Source of the DNA: Lujinxingia litoralis
GTDB lineage: Bacteria > Myxococcota_A > Bradymonadia > Bradymonadales > Bradymonadaceae
Assembly (NCBI RefSeq): GCF_003260125.1
Contig: NZ_QHKO01000005.1
Coordinates: forward strand, 68,228-132,227
Length of the DNA: 64,000 bases
Reading direction: 5' to 3'
A program made the position numbers and the translations under genes. The notes below the pieces were generated by a model. The model searched no databases, was not told the DNA's origin, and worked only from the letters and a program-made list of their open reading frames with translations. Below are positions 8,779 through 17,177 of this stretch, one piece after another; position 1 is the first letter of the stretch, and each line of letters begins with the position of its first letter.

Positions 8779-10017
8779 ATGGGAATCTTCGCCCTTTTTG
8801 GTGTCGTCTTCGTCCTGGCGGTGATCGCCGTCATTGCGGCCACCCATCTGATCGAGGTCTGCCAGCCCAACGAGGTGCTGGTCTTCAGCGGTGAGAAGAC
8901 GGCCGCCGGCTACACCATCGTCCACAGCGGACGCAAAATTCGGAACCCGCTTTTCCACCGCGTCGATCGCCTCGACGTGACCAACATGGTCATCGATCTG
9001 CACGTGACCAACGCCTACTCCAAGGGCGGGATCCCGCTCAGCGTGAAGGGCGTGGCCAACGTCAAGGTCGGGAGCCGTTCGCCGCTGATCGACAACGCCG
9101 TGGAGCGTTTTCTGGGCATGACGCGCCAGCAGATCATTCAGATCGCCAAGGAAACCCTGGAGGGGAACCTGCGTGGGGTGCTGGCGACGCTGACGCCGGA
9201 AGAGGTTAACGATGACCGCATCAAGTTTGCGCAGTCGCTCTCTGAAGAGGCCGAACACGATCTGACGCGCATCGGTCTGGAGCTCGACACGCTGAACATT
9301 CAGCATGTCAGCGACGACCAGGGTTACCTCGACTCGATCGGTCGTCAGCAGTCGGCGTCGCTGTTGATGGATAGCCGCATCGCCGAGGCTCATAACCGCG
9401 CGGAGGCCAGCGTGCTCGACGCGGAGAACCAGCAGAAGCGGGCCACGGCCAAGGTCAACGCGCAGATGGAGATCGCCAAGGCCGAGGCTGAGCGTCGGGT
9501 GATCGACGCGCAGACCCGTGGCGAGGCGATGGTGGCCGAGGAGCGTGCCAAGGTCGGGGCGATGGTTGCCAAGGCCCGGGCCAACCTCGATGTGCAACGC
9601 GCGCGCCTGGAGCAGGTGAAGCGCCAGCTGGCGGCAGACCTGATTCAGCCGGCCCAGGCTCGCAAGTCCGAGCTGGAGGCTCAGGCCAAGGCCAACGCCG
9701 CCTCGTTTATCGAAGACGGCAAGGCCAACGTCATCGCGTTGCGCGAGCTCATCGAGACCTGGAAGAGCGCCGGTGATTCCGCGCGCCCGATCTTCCTCTT
9801 GCAGCAATTTGATACGATCCTGGACTCCATGCTCTCGACGGTTCAGGAGATCAAGATCGACAAGATCACGGTCATCGACTCTCAGCTCCAAGACGTCGAT
9901 CGTCACGGGACTGCGCCGATGAAGGCGGCCAGCGGCTCGGAGCAGATCAAGCAGACGCTGGGCATGGACCTGCCGCGCATGTTGCAGGGGCTGGCGGCCA
10001 TGCAGGAGTCGAAGTAA
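8779..10017 (+). CDS. flotillin-like SPFH protein, second of a tandem pair
   Basis: This 412-residue paralogue of the preceding gene has an N-terminal membrane helix (about residues 4-24), then CQPNEVLVFSGEKT, the SPFH fold and the shared motif ETLEGNLRGVLATLTPEEVN. A coiled-coil arm follows from about 210 to 320 (repeated AEAER- and AKAEA-type heptads). Unlike its neighbour it has only a short C-terminal tail, ending soon after the region that normally mediates oligomerisation. An AAGGAG ribosome binding site lies 5 bp before the ATG. The 56-bp gap to the first SPFH gene implies co-transcription, perhaps as a hetero-oligomer (inference). Confidence 0.9.
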   Translation: MGIFALFGVVFVLAVIAVIAATHLIEVCQPNEVLVFSGEKTAAGYTIVHSGRKIRNPLFHRVDRLDVTNMVIDLHVTNAYSKGGIPLSVKGVANVKVGSRSPLIDNAVERFLGMTRQQIIQIAKETLEGNLRGVLATLTPEEVNDDRIKFAQSLSEEAEHDLTRIGLELDTLNIQHVSDDQGYLDSIGRQQSASLLMDSRIAEAHNRAEASVLDAENQQKRATAKVNAQMEIAKAEAERRVIDAQTRGEAMVAEERAKVGAMVAKARANLDVQRARLEQVKRQLAADLIQPAQARKSELEAQAKANAASFIEDGKANVIALRELIETWKSAGDSARPIFLLQQFDTILDSMLSTVQEIKIDKITVIDSQLQDVDRHGTAPMKAASGSEQIKQTLGMDLPRMLQGLAAMQESK

Positions 10018-10073
10018 GGCGCCGGGCGTGAGGCGCCTCGTGTGCCTCACGCATCGTGTCGGAACGCATGAAC

Positions 10074-10110
10074 AAAAAAGCCGCTCCCCGTGTGGGGAGC
10101 GGCTTTTTTT
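10074..10110. terminator. bidirectional rho-independent terminator
   Basis: A perfect hairpin has a 16-bp stem (arms 10074-10089 and 10094-10109) around a 4-base loop. It carries an A-run on the left and a T-run on the right, so it can work in either direction. It lies 57 bp after the second SPFH gene and closes the NfeD-SPFH operon. Confidence 0.92.
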
Positions 10111-10190
10111 GTGGCCAGCGGAGGGCTGGAGCGCGTGCGCTCCCCGCTGGGGCCCGGTTCTTGAGATGGGTATACCCCTTTCGGGGCGTC

Positions 10191-10305
10191 GAGGGGGTCG
10201 TGAGGCGTTCGCGAAGTGACCGGGTAGGGTGTTGAGGGGGTCGTGAGGCGTTCGCGAAGTGACCGGGTAGGGTGTTGAGGGGGGCGTGAGGGGTTCGCGA
10301 ACGCC
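10191..10305. repeat. 43-bp tandem repeat, two full copies and a partial third
   Basis: Two exact consecutive 43-bp units occupy 10191-10233 and 10234-10276, and a diverged partial copy runs to about 10305. Each unit contains the palindrome TTCGCGAA. The repeat fills the space between the convergent SPFH and BatD-type genes. The rest of 10018-10326 holds only the terminator. Confidence 0.9.
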
Positions 10306-10326
10306 ATGGCGAGGGGAAGGCGGTGT

Positions 10327-12903
10327 TCAGGGAGCCTCGGTCTGAACCGCTTCGACCTCTCCGGCCTTCACCCAGCCGGTGTCGCCGGTGGGGAGGGTCA
10401 CCTCGATCCATCCCTCGCGTTGGCGTGCCAGATCGACCACCGCGCCGGCCCCCAGCTCTGGGTGCTCCGGATGACGGGCGGCGTGGGGGGAGGGCGCCAC
10501 GTGCAGCGAGGTCTTCTCCAGCGCCACGGCCAGGCGCGTCGGTCCGGAGAGCTGGCCCAACCCCAGGTGCAGAGCCCCCACCAGGGCGGCAAGCGCCAGC
10601 GCGCTGCGGCCGGCGGCTCGCACCACCGCGGCGTCCGGGCGCCGGGCAAAGCGCCGGAGCAACGCCAGCGCCAGCGCCAGCCACAGCGCCAGCGCGGCCA
10701 GCCAGGGGCCCACGCGCAGAGTCCAGACCACCACCGGGCTTTGCGCGCCAAAGCGCGCGGCGTTGGGGTCTTCCAGGCTGACCAGGTTCACCGTCGTCTG
10801 GAGGTTCGCGCTGACGCCGGGGTGATGCGCGTGAGTCAGCGCGGCGCGCTCCAGATAGAGGCGCGCCGGGCCGGTGTCGCCGGCGCGCAGCGCGGCGGTG
10901 CCGGCGTTGTACCAGGCTTCGGGGGTCGGCGTGCGTTCGGCGGCCTGCGCCCAGGCGCGGGAGGCCTCGGCGTAGTCGCCGGCCTCCCAGAGCGCCTGGG
11001 CCTGTGAGTCGGTGGCTTCCTGGGCCTGGGCGCAGGGGAGCTCGCTGGTCCAGACGCCCAGGGAGGCCAGGCCCGCCAAAAGAAGCAGGGCCGCCCGCGA
11101 GGTCGGCGCGGGGCGCTGTGGTGCGGAGGCCTCAAAGAGCTGGTCGAGCACCTGGCGGGCCCGGGGCACCCGGGGCTCTGGCGAGGCGGCGCCGGGCGCG
11201 TAGCGCCCGCGGGTCAGCTCCCGGACCAGGTCGCAGCTCTCGTCGATGAGCGAGGGCGCCAGCCCGCGTTCCTGAAGCGCGCGCCGCACATCACTCGGGG
11301 TCAGCGCGCCGACCTGCACCTGAAGCCCGCGCTCCAGCACCAGGCCCAGGGCGCGCAGCAGCGCCGCGTCGCGTTCGGCGTCGGTGGCGTCTTCGGCGAG
11401 CTTGAGCGTGGCGTCGAGCTCGGCGCGGAGCTGACGTCGGGCGCGCCCGAGGCCCAGGCGCGCGCGGAGGCGACGCCGAAGCGGCGCCTCGACGCCCAGG
11501 GCGCCCAGCCCCAGCAGGGGAACCAGCCAGAACCAGAAGGGGAGGGGATTGCCCGGGGCGCGGCCCGGTCCAAACGCCCCCTCGGTGGCGATGGTCTCCA
11601 GGTCCAGTAGCTCAAAGCCCGACTCGCCAGACTCCCCCCGTCGAACCTCCACGAGCTCGTCTTCCGGGCCCGGGTCCGGGAGCTGGCCGGGTTCCACGTG
11701 GATCGTACGCGCCGCCACCGTGGCGCTTTTGTAGGTCGCGTCTTCCGGGTCGAAATAGTGCACTTCCATCCCCGGAATCGTCAGTTCGCCTTCTTTCAGG
11801 GGCATCAGCGTGTAGCGCACCCGGCGGCGCCCGTGAATCTCGGTGTCCTGGCGAAGCTGCTCCGGCTCATCGTTCACCGCCACGACCCGGAAGGCCTCGG
11901 TGTCGGTGAGCTGCGGGAGTTTGAGTCGCCCGACCCGTCCGCGGCCTTCGAGGGTCAGGACGTAATCCAGGGTGCCGCCAACGCGGGCGCTGGTGGAGTC
12001 GAGGTTCGAGGTCAGGGACCACTGGCCCACGTTTTCGTCGGCAAACCCCGCCGGAGCGCCTGCGGGGAGCTCTTGCACGTTGAGGGTGAGGGCCTCGGAG
12101 GACACGTCGATCTGTTCCCCTCGCCCAAAGAGCGAGGCCCGCACCAGAGGCAGGTTCATCGCGTCGATGGTCAACTCGCCGCTCTTTAATGGGAAGAGCG
12201 CGTAGCCCCGTACCTGGAACACGTTCCAGCGTTGGCCCTGGATGGTGCGCGTCTCGCGGCGCTTGACCACCTGGTTGCTTAAGTCTTCGACCCAGAAGTC
12301 GTCGAGCGAGGGGTCGGTGGTGGGGCGCGCGCGCAGCCCCTGTCCCCGGGCGCTGGTGTGGAGCTTGTAGATCAGCGTGATCTGCTCTCCGAGGTAGGGA
12401 TCGCGCCCGGCCGGTTCGATGGCCACGTCAAGAAAGGCCACCCCCTTGTGGTGTGAGGCGCCGGCGGGCGCCTGAGGCAGCTGGTCGGGGGCGGTCACCC
12501 GCACGCTGACCGGGTTGGGGGTCAACGAGCGCGACCCCACGCGCACCCGGGGCGGTTCGATGGTGTGGATGTCGTGACGCTCCGGCGCGCGTAGCTGGTA
12601 GCGCTGCCGCAGCGAGCGCTCGGTCTGCCCGTTGCGAAAGACCATCGAGGGCGCGCTTCCGGCGCCGACCACCCGAAACTCCCCAAAACGTGGGTCGCGC
12701 TCGATGCGGATGTCGTAATTGCCCGCGACCCGCACGTCGATCGTGTACTCCACGAGTTGGCCGGGAGCGACCACGCGGGGGTCAACGTTCACCGAGATGT
12801 CGACGTCCTGCTGGGCCGACACGGGCCCGGCGGTGAAGAGCACCGCCAGACATCCCAGGAGCGCGCAGGCGGTGTGCAACGATGAGGTGACGTTAAGGCG
12901 CAT
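10327..12903 (-). CDS. batD: BatD-type protein fused to TPR and SH3-like regions
   Basis: The 858-residue envelope protein starts with a signal peptide ending near AGPVSAQQ. A BatD region follows at about residues 30-440, with the family pattern VDPRVVAPGQLVEYTIDV and YTLMPLKEGELTIPGMEV. A membrane helix lies near 455-475. After a cytoplasmic stretch, a second hydrophobic segment (about 605-625) leads into TPR-like helices with AEAWYNAG-type repeats (about 635-705). Two more membrane helices and a C-terminal SH3-like domain (about 795-855, ending GDTGWVKAGEVEAV) follow. The second half matches the layout of BatE, so this looks like a BatD-BatE fusion. BatD proteins support aerotolerance or envelope stress complexes with MoxR. 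Its ATG overlaps the previous stop codon by one base (TAATG), implying translational coupling. Confidence 0.82.
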   Translation of the reverse strand: MRLNVTSSLHTACALLGCLAVLFTAGPVSAQQDVDISVNVDPRVVAPGQLVEYTIDVRVAGNYDIRIERDPRFGEFRVVGAGSAPSMVFRNGQTERSLRQRYQLRAPERHDIHTIEPPRVRVGSRSLTPNPVSVRVTAPDQLPQAPAGASHHKGVAFLDVAIEPAGRDPYLGEQITLIYKLHTSARGQGLRARPTTDPSLDDFWVEDLSNQVVKRRETRTIQGQRWNVFQVRGYALFPLKSGELTIDAMNLPLVRASLFGRGEQIDVSSEALTLNVQELPAGAPAGFADENVGQWSLTSNLDSTSARVGGTLDYVLTLEGRGRVGRLKLPQLTDTEAFRVVAVNDEPEQLRQDTEIHGRRRVRYTLMPLKEGELTIPGMEVHYFDPEDATYKSATVAARTIHVEPGQLPDPGPEDELVEVRRGESGESGFELLDLETIATEGAFGPGRAPGNPLPFWFWLVPLLGLGALGVEAPLRRRLRARLGLGRARRQLRAELDATLKLAEDATDAERDAALLRALGLVLERGLQVQVGALTPSDVRRALQERGLAPSLIDESCDLVRELTRGRYAPGAASPEPRVPRARQVLDQLFEASAPQRPAPTSRAALLLLAGLASLGVWTSELPCAQAQEATDSQAQALWEAGDYAEASRAWAQAAERTPTPEAWYNAGTAALRAGDTGPARLYLERAALTHAHHPGVSANLQTTVNLVSLEDPNAARFGAQSPVVVWTLRVGPWLAALALWLALALALLRRFARRPDAAVVRAAGRSALALAALVGALHLGLGQLSGPTRLAVALEKTSLHVAPSPHAARHPEHPELGAGAVVDLARQREGWIEVTLPTGDTGWVKAGEVEAVQTEAP

Positions 12904-15900
12904 TACCAGTCCTTCTCGATAAAGCGAGGGGGGAGGTCTTCGAGCGACTTCTTGAGCTGGAAGTTGTCGTCGCTCTGCTCCAGGGCCCGCAGGATCTCCA
13001 TGAGCTCTTCGCGATCCGGATCGCCGGGCGCTTCTTCGGCGGCCTCGGCGGTGCGGGGCTCTTCCTGACCCTTGTCTTCGGGCTCCGAAGGCTGCGCCTC
13101 CTCTTGCTCGGCGTCGTCTTCGTTGCTGGAGTCGTCCTGCGAGTCTTCGTTTTGTGAGCTGTCCTCTTGGTCCTCTTGGTCCTGCTGGTCCTCTTGGTCC
13201 TGCTGGTCCTGCTGGTCCTCTTGGTCCTCTTGGTCCTGCTGGTCTTCTTGGTCCTGCTGATCCTGGGAGTCGGAGCCGCCGCCTCCCTGAGCGTCCAGGT
13301 TTTGGAGGTGGTAGAAGCCCGGGGCGCCGGAGACCTTGAGGATCGCGTGTTCGCCGTCGAGCTCTTCTACGAGCAGCGCCTGATCAAGGGTCTCCGCCCG
13401 GGGCGCCCTCGGATCGAGGGGGGCCGGGCTCTCAGCGGGTTCGGCCTGCTGGAGCTCTTCGCCATGTGTCGGATCCACGTGGGAGAGGAGCTGCTCGGCG
13501 AATGCTCCGTAGGGAAGCTCGGCGCTGAGGTCGGCCTCGGGCGTCCAGGCCCGGGGCGGCAGCGTGGAGAGGGCCCACTGGACCTTGCCCTCCTCCCCGA
13601 CCGGCACCTTGAAGAAGTCCGACTCCCCGGGGCAGAGGCGCGCGTAGCGAATCTGCTGTTGATCCTGGCCGGGGCTGGCCGCTTCGCCGGGGCCGTTGTT
13701 GGGCCAGTACGCGTCGTTGCCCTGGGGGCAGGCCTTAAAGGGATAGACGTTGAGCGCGTAGGGGCCCTTCTGCGCGGGGTCGCTGCCGAGTACACGCACG
13801 TGGATTTGTTCCACGCCCTGAAGTTCCGGGATCCCCGCGCTCAAAAAGCCCCCCTGAGGCAGCCCGCTGGCCAATAGCTCGCCGGAGGCCGCGTCGCGCA
13901 GCTCCATGGCCAGTTGCGGGGGCTCTTCGGACTCCGGATCGGGGTGGGCCTGCGCGTCGATAAAGAGGGTCTGGGCGTCGCCGACCTCCAGGGTGAACCA
14001 GTCTTCGTCGCCGGGGCAGAGGTGGGCCTGGTGTTCGTTGCCCTCCAGCATAGTCGCTCGAGAGGCGTCGTTGTTGGGCTCCCCGGCTTCCTGGAGGGCG
14101 TCGCAGGGGGGCACAAAGCGCACATCGAGCGAGTAGGAAAACTCCAGGCCCGGGTCGGCCTGCACCGCGATGAAGACCGGGGTGGGGGTCGCCGCGCCGA
14201 GGAGGGCTTCGCTGAGCACGACCTCGTCGATATGGCGGCGGACTTCGCCGCGCGCGTTTTGCCCGCGCAGGCTGTCGTCGTCATCGCCGAGGCCTTCGTC
14301 GATGGCCAGCACGCTCTGACCCCTGGGGCCGTAGATCACCAGGCGCAGCGCGCCGGGCTCGGGCAGAAAGACCCGCTCAGGGTCGGGCTCCTCCCGCAAC
14401 TCGGTGGCCTGGAGGGTGGCGCCCAGCAGCGTGCCCGGCACGGCGGTGATCTGAAAGAGATCCGGATCGTTGCCGCAGAGCGTGAGGTCGCTGAGCGAGG
14501 GCTCTTCGATGGTGTGGGCCTGCTCGGGGGTGTTGTTGGGCTCGAGCTCGTCTTCAAAGGTCGCGCAGGGCGGGTAGAGCGCGCGCAGGGCGACCTCCAG
14601 GTTGTGGCGCAGCGCCTCACCGAGTTCGGGGTCTTCGGGCGCTTCAATGCTCTGGTAGAGGCGCAGGCCCTGGCGGAAGGCGTCGTGGGCCTCGCGCCAG
14701 TCTTGTAGCCCGGCCAGGCTCAGCCCCAGGTTGTAGAGGATGGCCGCACGAAACTCCGGATCGTCGACGGTGAGCGCGCGGGCAAAGGCCTCGCGGGCCT
14801 CGTCGAAGCGCTCCATGCCCAGCAGGGCCCGGCCGCGGTTGTAATGAAACTCGGGCCGCTGGCCGTGGAGGTCATCGACGCTGTCGAGGAGCTCGAGCGC
14901 CTCGGCGTGCTTGTCCTGGTCGATCAGCGCGTTGGCCTCCTCAATGGTGGCGTCGGGGCGCGGCGGGGGCTCGCAGCCGGCGGCGCCCAGAAGCACCAGG
15001 ACCAGGGTGAAGGGGAGGATCTGGCGCAGGCGACGGCGCAGCGGGTCGATGCCCGGGGCCGGGAGCACCCGCTGGCCGAGCACGATGGAGAGCAGCGTCA
15101 GGAGAAAGGCCGGGATCAAAAAGAGCATAAAGCGGTCGATGTAGCGGTCGCGCAGGCGGTCTTCAAACTGCGTGCGCTCCAGCTGGTCCAGGTAGCCGAC
15201 CAGGGCGTTGGCCACCGCGCCGGGGCGATCGAAGTGAATGTAGATGCCGCCGGTGGTCTGCGCGACCTGCCGCAGGGTCTCCTCATCCAGGGTGGTGACC
15301 ACGTACTCGCCATTGCGGTCGCGCTGGTAGCCACGGCGCTCGCCATGCTTCCCAAAGACCGGCACGCGGGCGCCCTCGCGGCTGCCCACGCCCACGGTGA
15401 CCACGCGAATGCCCAGCTCGCGGGCGCGTTCGGCGGCGGCCATCGGGTTGGACTCGTGATCTTCGCCATCGGTGATGAGCACGATGACCTGGTTGGGCGC
15501 GCGTTGCATCGCCTCGGCGTCGCCTTCCTCGTCGTGGCGACCGGTGAGTAGCTCGGTGGCGTCGACCAGCGCGGCTCCCAACGAGGTGCCGCCCACCGGG
15601 ATCTGTTCGGGGTGGACGCGACGCAAAAAGAAGTTGATGGCCGCGTAATCCGTGGTCAGCGGGGCCTGGGGGAAGGAGAGGGAGGTAAAGATCACCAGGC
15701 CCACGCGGTCGCCGGCCAGACGGGTCATAAAGGTCTGAATCTCGCGGTTGGCGGCCTCCAGACGGTTGGGGGCCACGTCTTCAGCGAGCATGCTGCGGGA
15801 GAGGTCCATGGCAAAGACGACGTCGAGCCCCTCGCGGGTGGAGGGGGCCTCGCTGATACCCCACTGGGGCTGGGCCAGGGCGATGGCCAGCAGCGCGATG

Positions 15901-16091
15901 GCGCCGAGCTGGCAGAGGCGCGCGGCGAACTTGCGGGTGGGGTTAAACGAGGCGGTCATCGCCGTGATCAGCGGCAGGTCGCCCAGGCGGCGCAGCACGC
16001 CGCGGCGCCACAGCTCGTAGCTGACCCAGGAGAGGGCCAGGGGCAGCAGGATCAGAAGCCAGAAGAGGTTATCGGTCTTTGCGAACACCAT
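12903..16091 (-). CDS. batB: BatB-type vWA membrane protein fused to TPR, three PPC-like modules and an acidic tail
   Basis: The 1062-residue protein begins as a normal BatB. It has two N-terminal membrane helices and a vWA domain with the metal-binding DxSxS at D96-S100 (DLSRS), the threonine loop GGTSLGAAL and ITDGEDHES. A membrane helix follows near residues 325-345. A second hydrophobic run ends in LVLVLLGAAGC (about 372), which looks like an embedded lipoprotein signal from a former BatC gene, and TPR repeats run to about 500. Three modules then begin with similar EPNN/WPNN motifs (near 507, 662 and 787) and resemble bacterial pre-peptidase C-terminal (PPC) domains. The end contains a Gln-Asp-Glu repeat tract (about 940-985) and an acidic region. 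BatB and BatC are usually separate and much shorter. Confidence 0.82.
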   Translation of the reverse strand: MVFAKTDNLFWLLILLPLALSWVSYELWRRGVLRRLGDLPLITAMTASFNPTRKFAARLCQLGAIALLAIALAQPQWGISEAPSTREGLDVVFAMDLSRSMLAEDVAPNRLEAANREIQTFMTRLAGDRVGLVIFTSLSFPQAPLTTDYAAINFFLRRVHPEQIPVGGTSLGAALVDATELLTGRHDEEGDAEAMQRAPNQVIVLITDGEDHESNPMAAAERARELGIRVVTVGVGSREGARVPVFGKHGERRGYQRDRNGEYVVTTLDEETLRQVAQTTGGIYIHFDRPGAVANALVGYLDQLERTQFEDRLRDRYIDRFMLFLIPAFLLTLLSIVLGQRVLPAPGIDPLRRRLRQILPFTLVLVLLGAAGCEPPPRPDATIEEANALIDQDKHAEALELLDSVDDLHGQRPEFHYNRGRALLGMERFDEAREAFARALTVDDPEFRAAILYNLGLSLAGLQDWREAHDAFRQGLRLYQSIEAPEDPELGEALRHNLEVALRALYPPCATFEDELEPNNTPEQAHTIEEPSLSDLTLCGNDPDLFQITAVPGTLLGATLQATELREEPDPERVFLPEPGALRLVIYGPRGQSVLAIDEGLGDDDDSLRGQNARGEVRRHIDEVVLSEALLGAATPTPVFIAVQADPGLEFSYSLDVRFVPPCDALQEAGEPNNDASRATMLEGNEHQAHLCPGDEDWFTLEVGDAQTLFIDAQAHPDPESEEPPQLAMELRDAASGELLASGLPQGGFLSAGIPELQGVEQIHVRVLGSDPAQKGPYALNVYPFKACPQGNDAYWPNNGPGEAASPGQDQQQIRYARLCPGESDFFKVPVGEEGKVQWALSTLPPRAWTPEADLSAELPYGAFAEQLLSHVDPTHGEELQQAEPAESPAPLDPRAPRAETLDQALLVEELDGEHAILKVSGAPGFYHLQNLDAQGGGGSDSQDQQDQEDQQDQEDQEDQQDQQDQEDQQDQEDQEDSSQNEDSQDDSSNEDDAEQEEAQPSEPEDKGQEEPRTAEAAEEAPGDPDREELMEILRALEQSDDNFQLKKSLEDLPPRFIEKDW

Positions 16092-16103
16092 CGGCGCCTC
16101 CGT

Positions 16104-17177
16104 TCAGGGAAAGGTCCGACACAGGGTGTGCCGCGCGAAGAAGTGAACACTGAGCAGGAGCAGGGAGAGGAGCGCCCAGAGGTGGAAGTGCTCCTGGTAG
16201 CGCACGCTCTTGGTGTCTTCGAGCTCGCTGCGGTCGTAGGCGTCGATGATCTCGTGGAGATCCTCGCGCATCGAGCGCGCATCGAAGGCTCGAAAATACT
16301 GACCGCCGGTGGTCTCGGCGATCTGCGTCATCAGCTCGGGATTGATGGGGAACTCCGCGCTCTGATAGGCGGTGCGCCCGCTGAAGATGTCGCGCCCGGC
16401 GGCCATCAGGGCGTTGCCTTCGCGGCCGACGAGGATCGGGTAGACGACCGCGTCGATCTCCGCGGCCATCTCCGCGGCCTGCAGTGGCGAGATGTTGCCG
16501 CCGCGGCGGTCGCCGTCGGTGATGAGGATGATGAGTTTGGACTCGGCCTGGCTGTCGACCAGGCCGGCCACCGCGCGCCCCAGGGCGTTGCCGATGGCGG
16601 TGCCCGAGTCGTCGATGTCGCCGAGTTGCAGGTCGGCCAGGCTGGCGTCCAGGAGCTCGTGATCCAGGGTGAGCGGGAATTGCAGGAAGGCGTCCTGGGC
16701 AAAGAGCACCACGCCGATGCGATCGTGGTGGCGGGTGGCCACGAACTCTCGCAGGGTGCGCACGGCGTCTTCAAAGCGGGTGGGGGGGCGTTGTCCGCGG
16801 GCCTCGATGGCGCGGGCCTGGGAGACGTCGAGATCGATGGCGCGCATCGAGCCGCTCATGTCCAGCGCCACGAAGATGTCGATGCCCTCCACCGCGGTGG
16901 GCAGGGGCTCGGAGGTCTGGGGCCGGGCCAGGGCGACGATCATCGCAGCCAGGGCGGCGAGCATGGCCAGATCGATCAGGGGATCGAGGACGACCCGGGG
17001 CCCGCGGGGGCGTTCGGCCAGCCGCCCGGTCGCCGAGAAGAGAAAGGAGGGCTGGCGGCGCGCCCGAAAGCGCGGCGCGATGAAAAAGATGCCCAGAATC
17101 GGGACCAGGATGAGCAGGGCCAGCACCCAGGGATGGGCAAAGCCCACGCTGGCGACAAGGGGGGCGCTGTGGATCAT
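16104..17177 (-). CDS. batA: BatA-type vWA membrane protein
   Basis: The 357-residue protein has two N-terminal membrane helices (about residues 11-33 and 66-84), a vWA domain and a C-terminal membrane helix (about 330-350). The MIDAS motif DMSGS is at 106-110, and the later LIILITDGDRRGG carries the other conserved metal-site aspartate. This is the standard layout of BatA, in which the vWA domain projects on one side of the cytoplasmic membrane and is thought to be acted on by MoxR ATPases. The gene overlaps its upstream neighbour by 4 bp (ATGA) and is followed by the BatB fusion after 12 bp. Confidence 0.9.
   Translation of the reverse strand: MIHSAPLVASVGFAHPWVLALLILVPILGIFFIAPRFRARRQPSFLFSATGRLAERPRGPRVVLDPLIDLAMLAALAAMIVALARPQTSEPLPTAVEGIDIFVALDMSGSMRAIDLDVSQARAIEARGQRPPTRFEDAVRTLREFVATRHHDRIGVVLFAQDAFLQFPLTLDHELLDASLADLQLGDIDDSGTAIGNALGRAVAGLVDSQAESKLIILITDGDRRGGNISPLQAAEMAAEIDAVVYPILVGREGNALMAAGRDIFSGRTAYQSAEFPINPELMTQIAETTGGQYFRAFDARSMREDLHEIIDAYDRSELEDTKSVRYQEHFHLWALLSLLLLSVHFFARHTLCRTFP

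Noticed and set aside
13150..13260. A plus-strand Leu/Val repeat protein opposite the Gln-Asp-Glu tract of the BatB fusion
   Set aside because: It is the antisense reading of the low-complexity tail and has no independent support.
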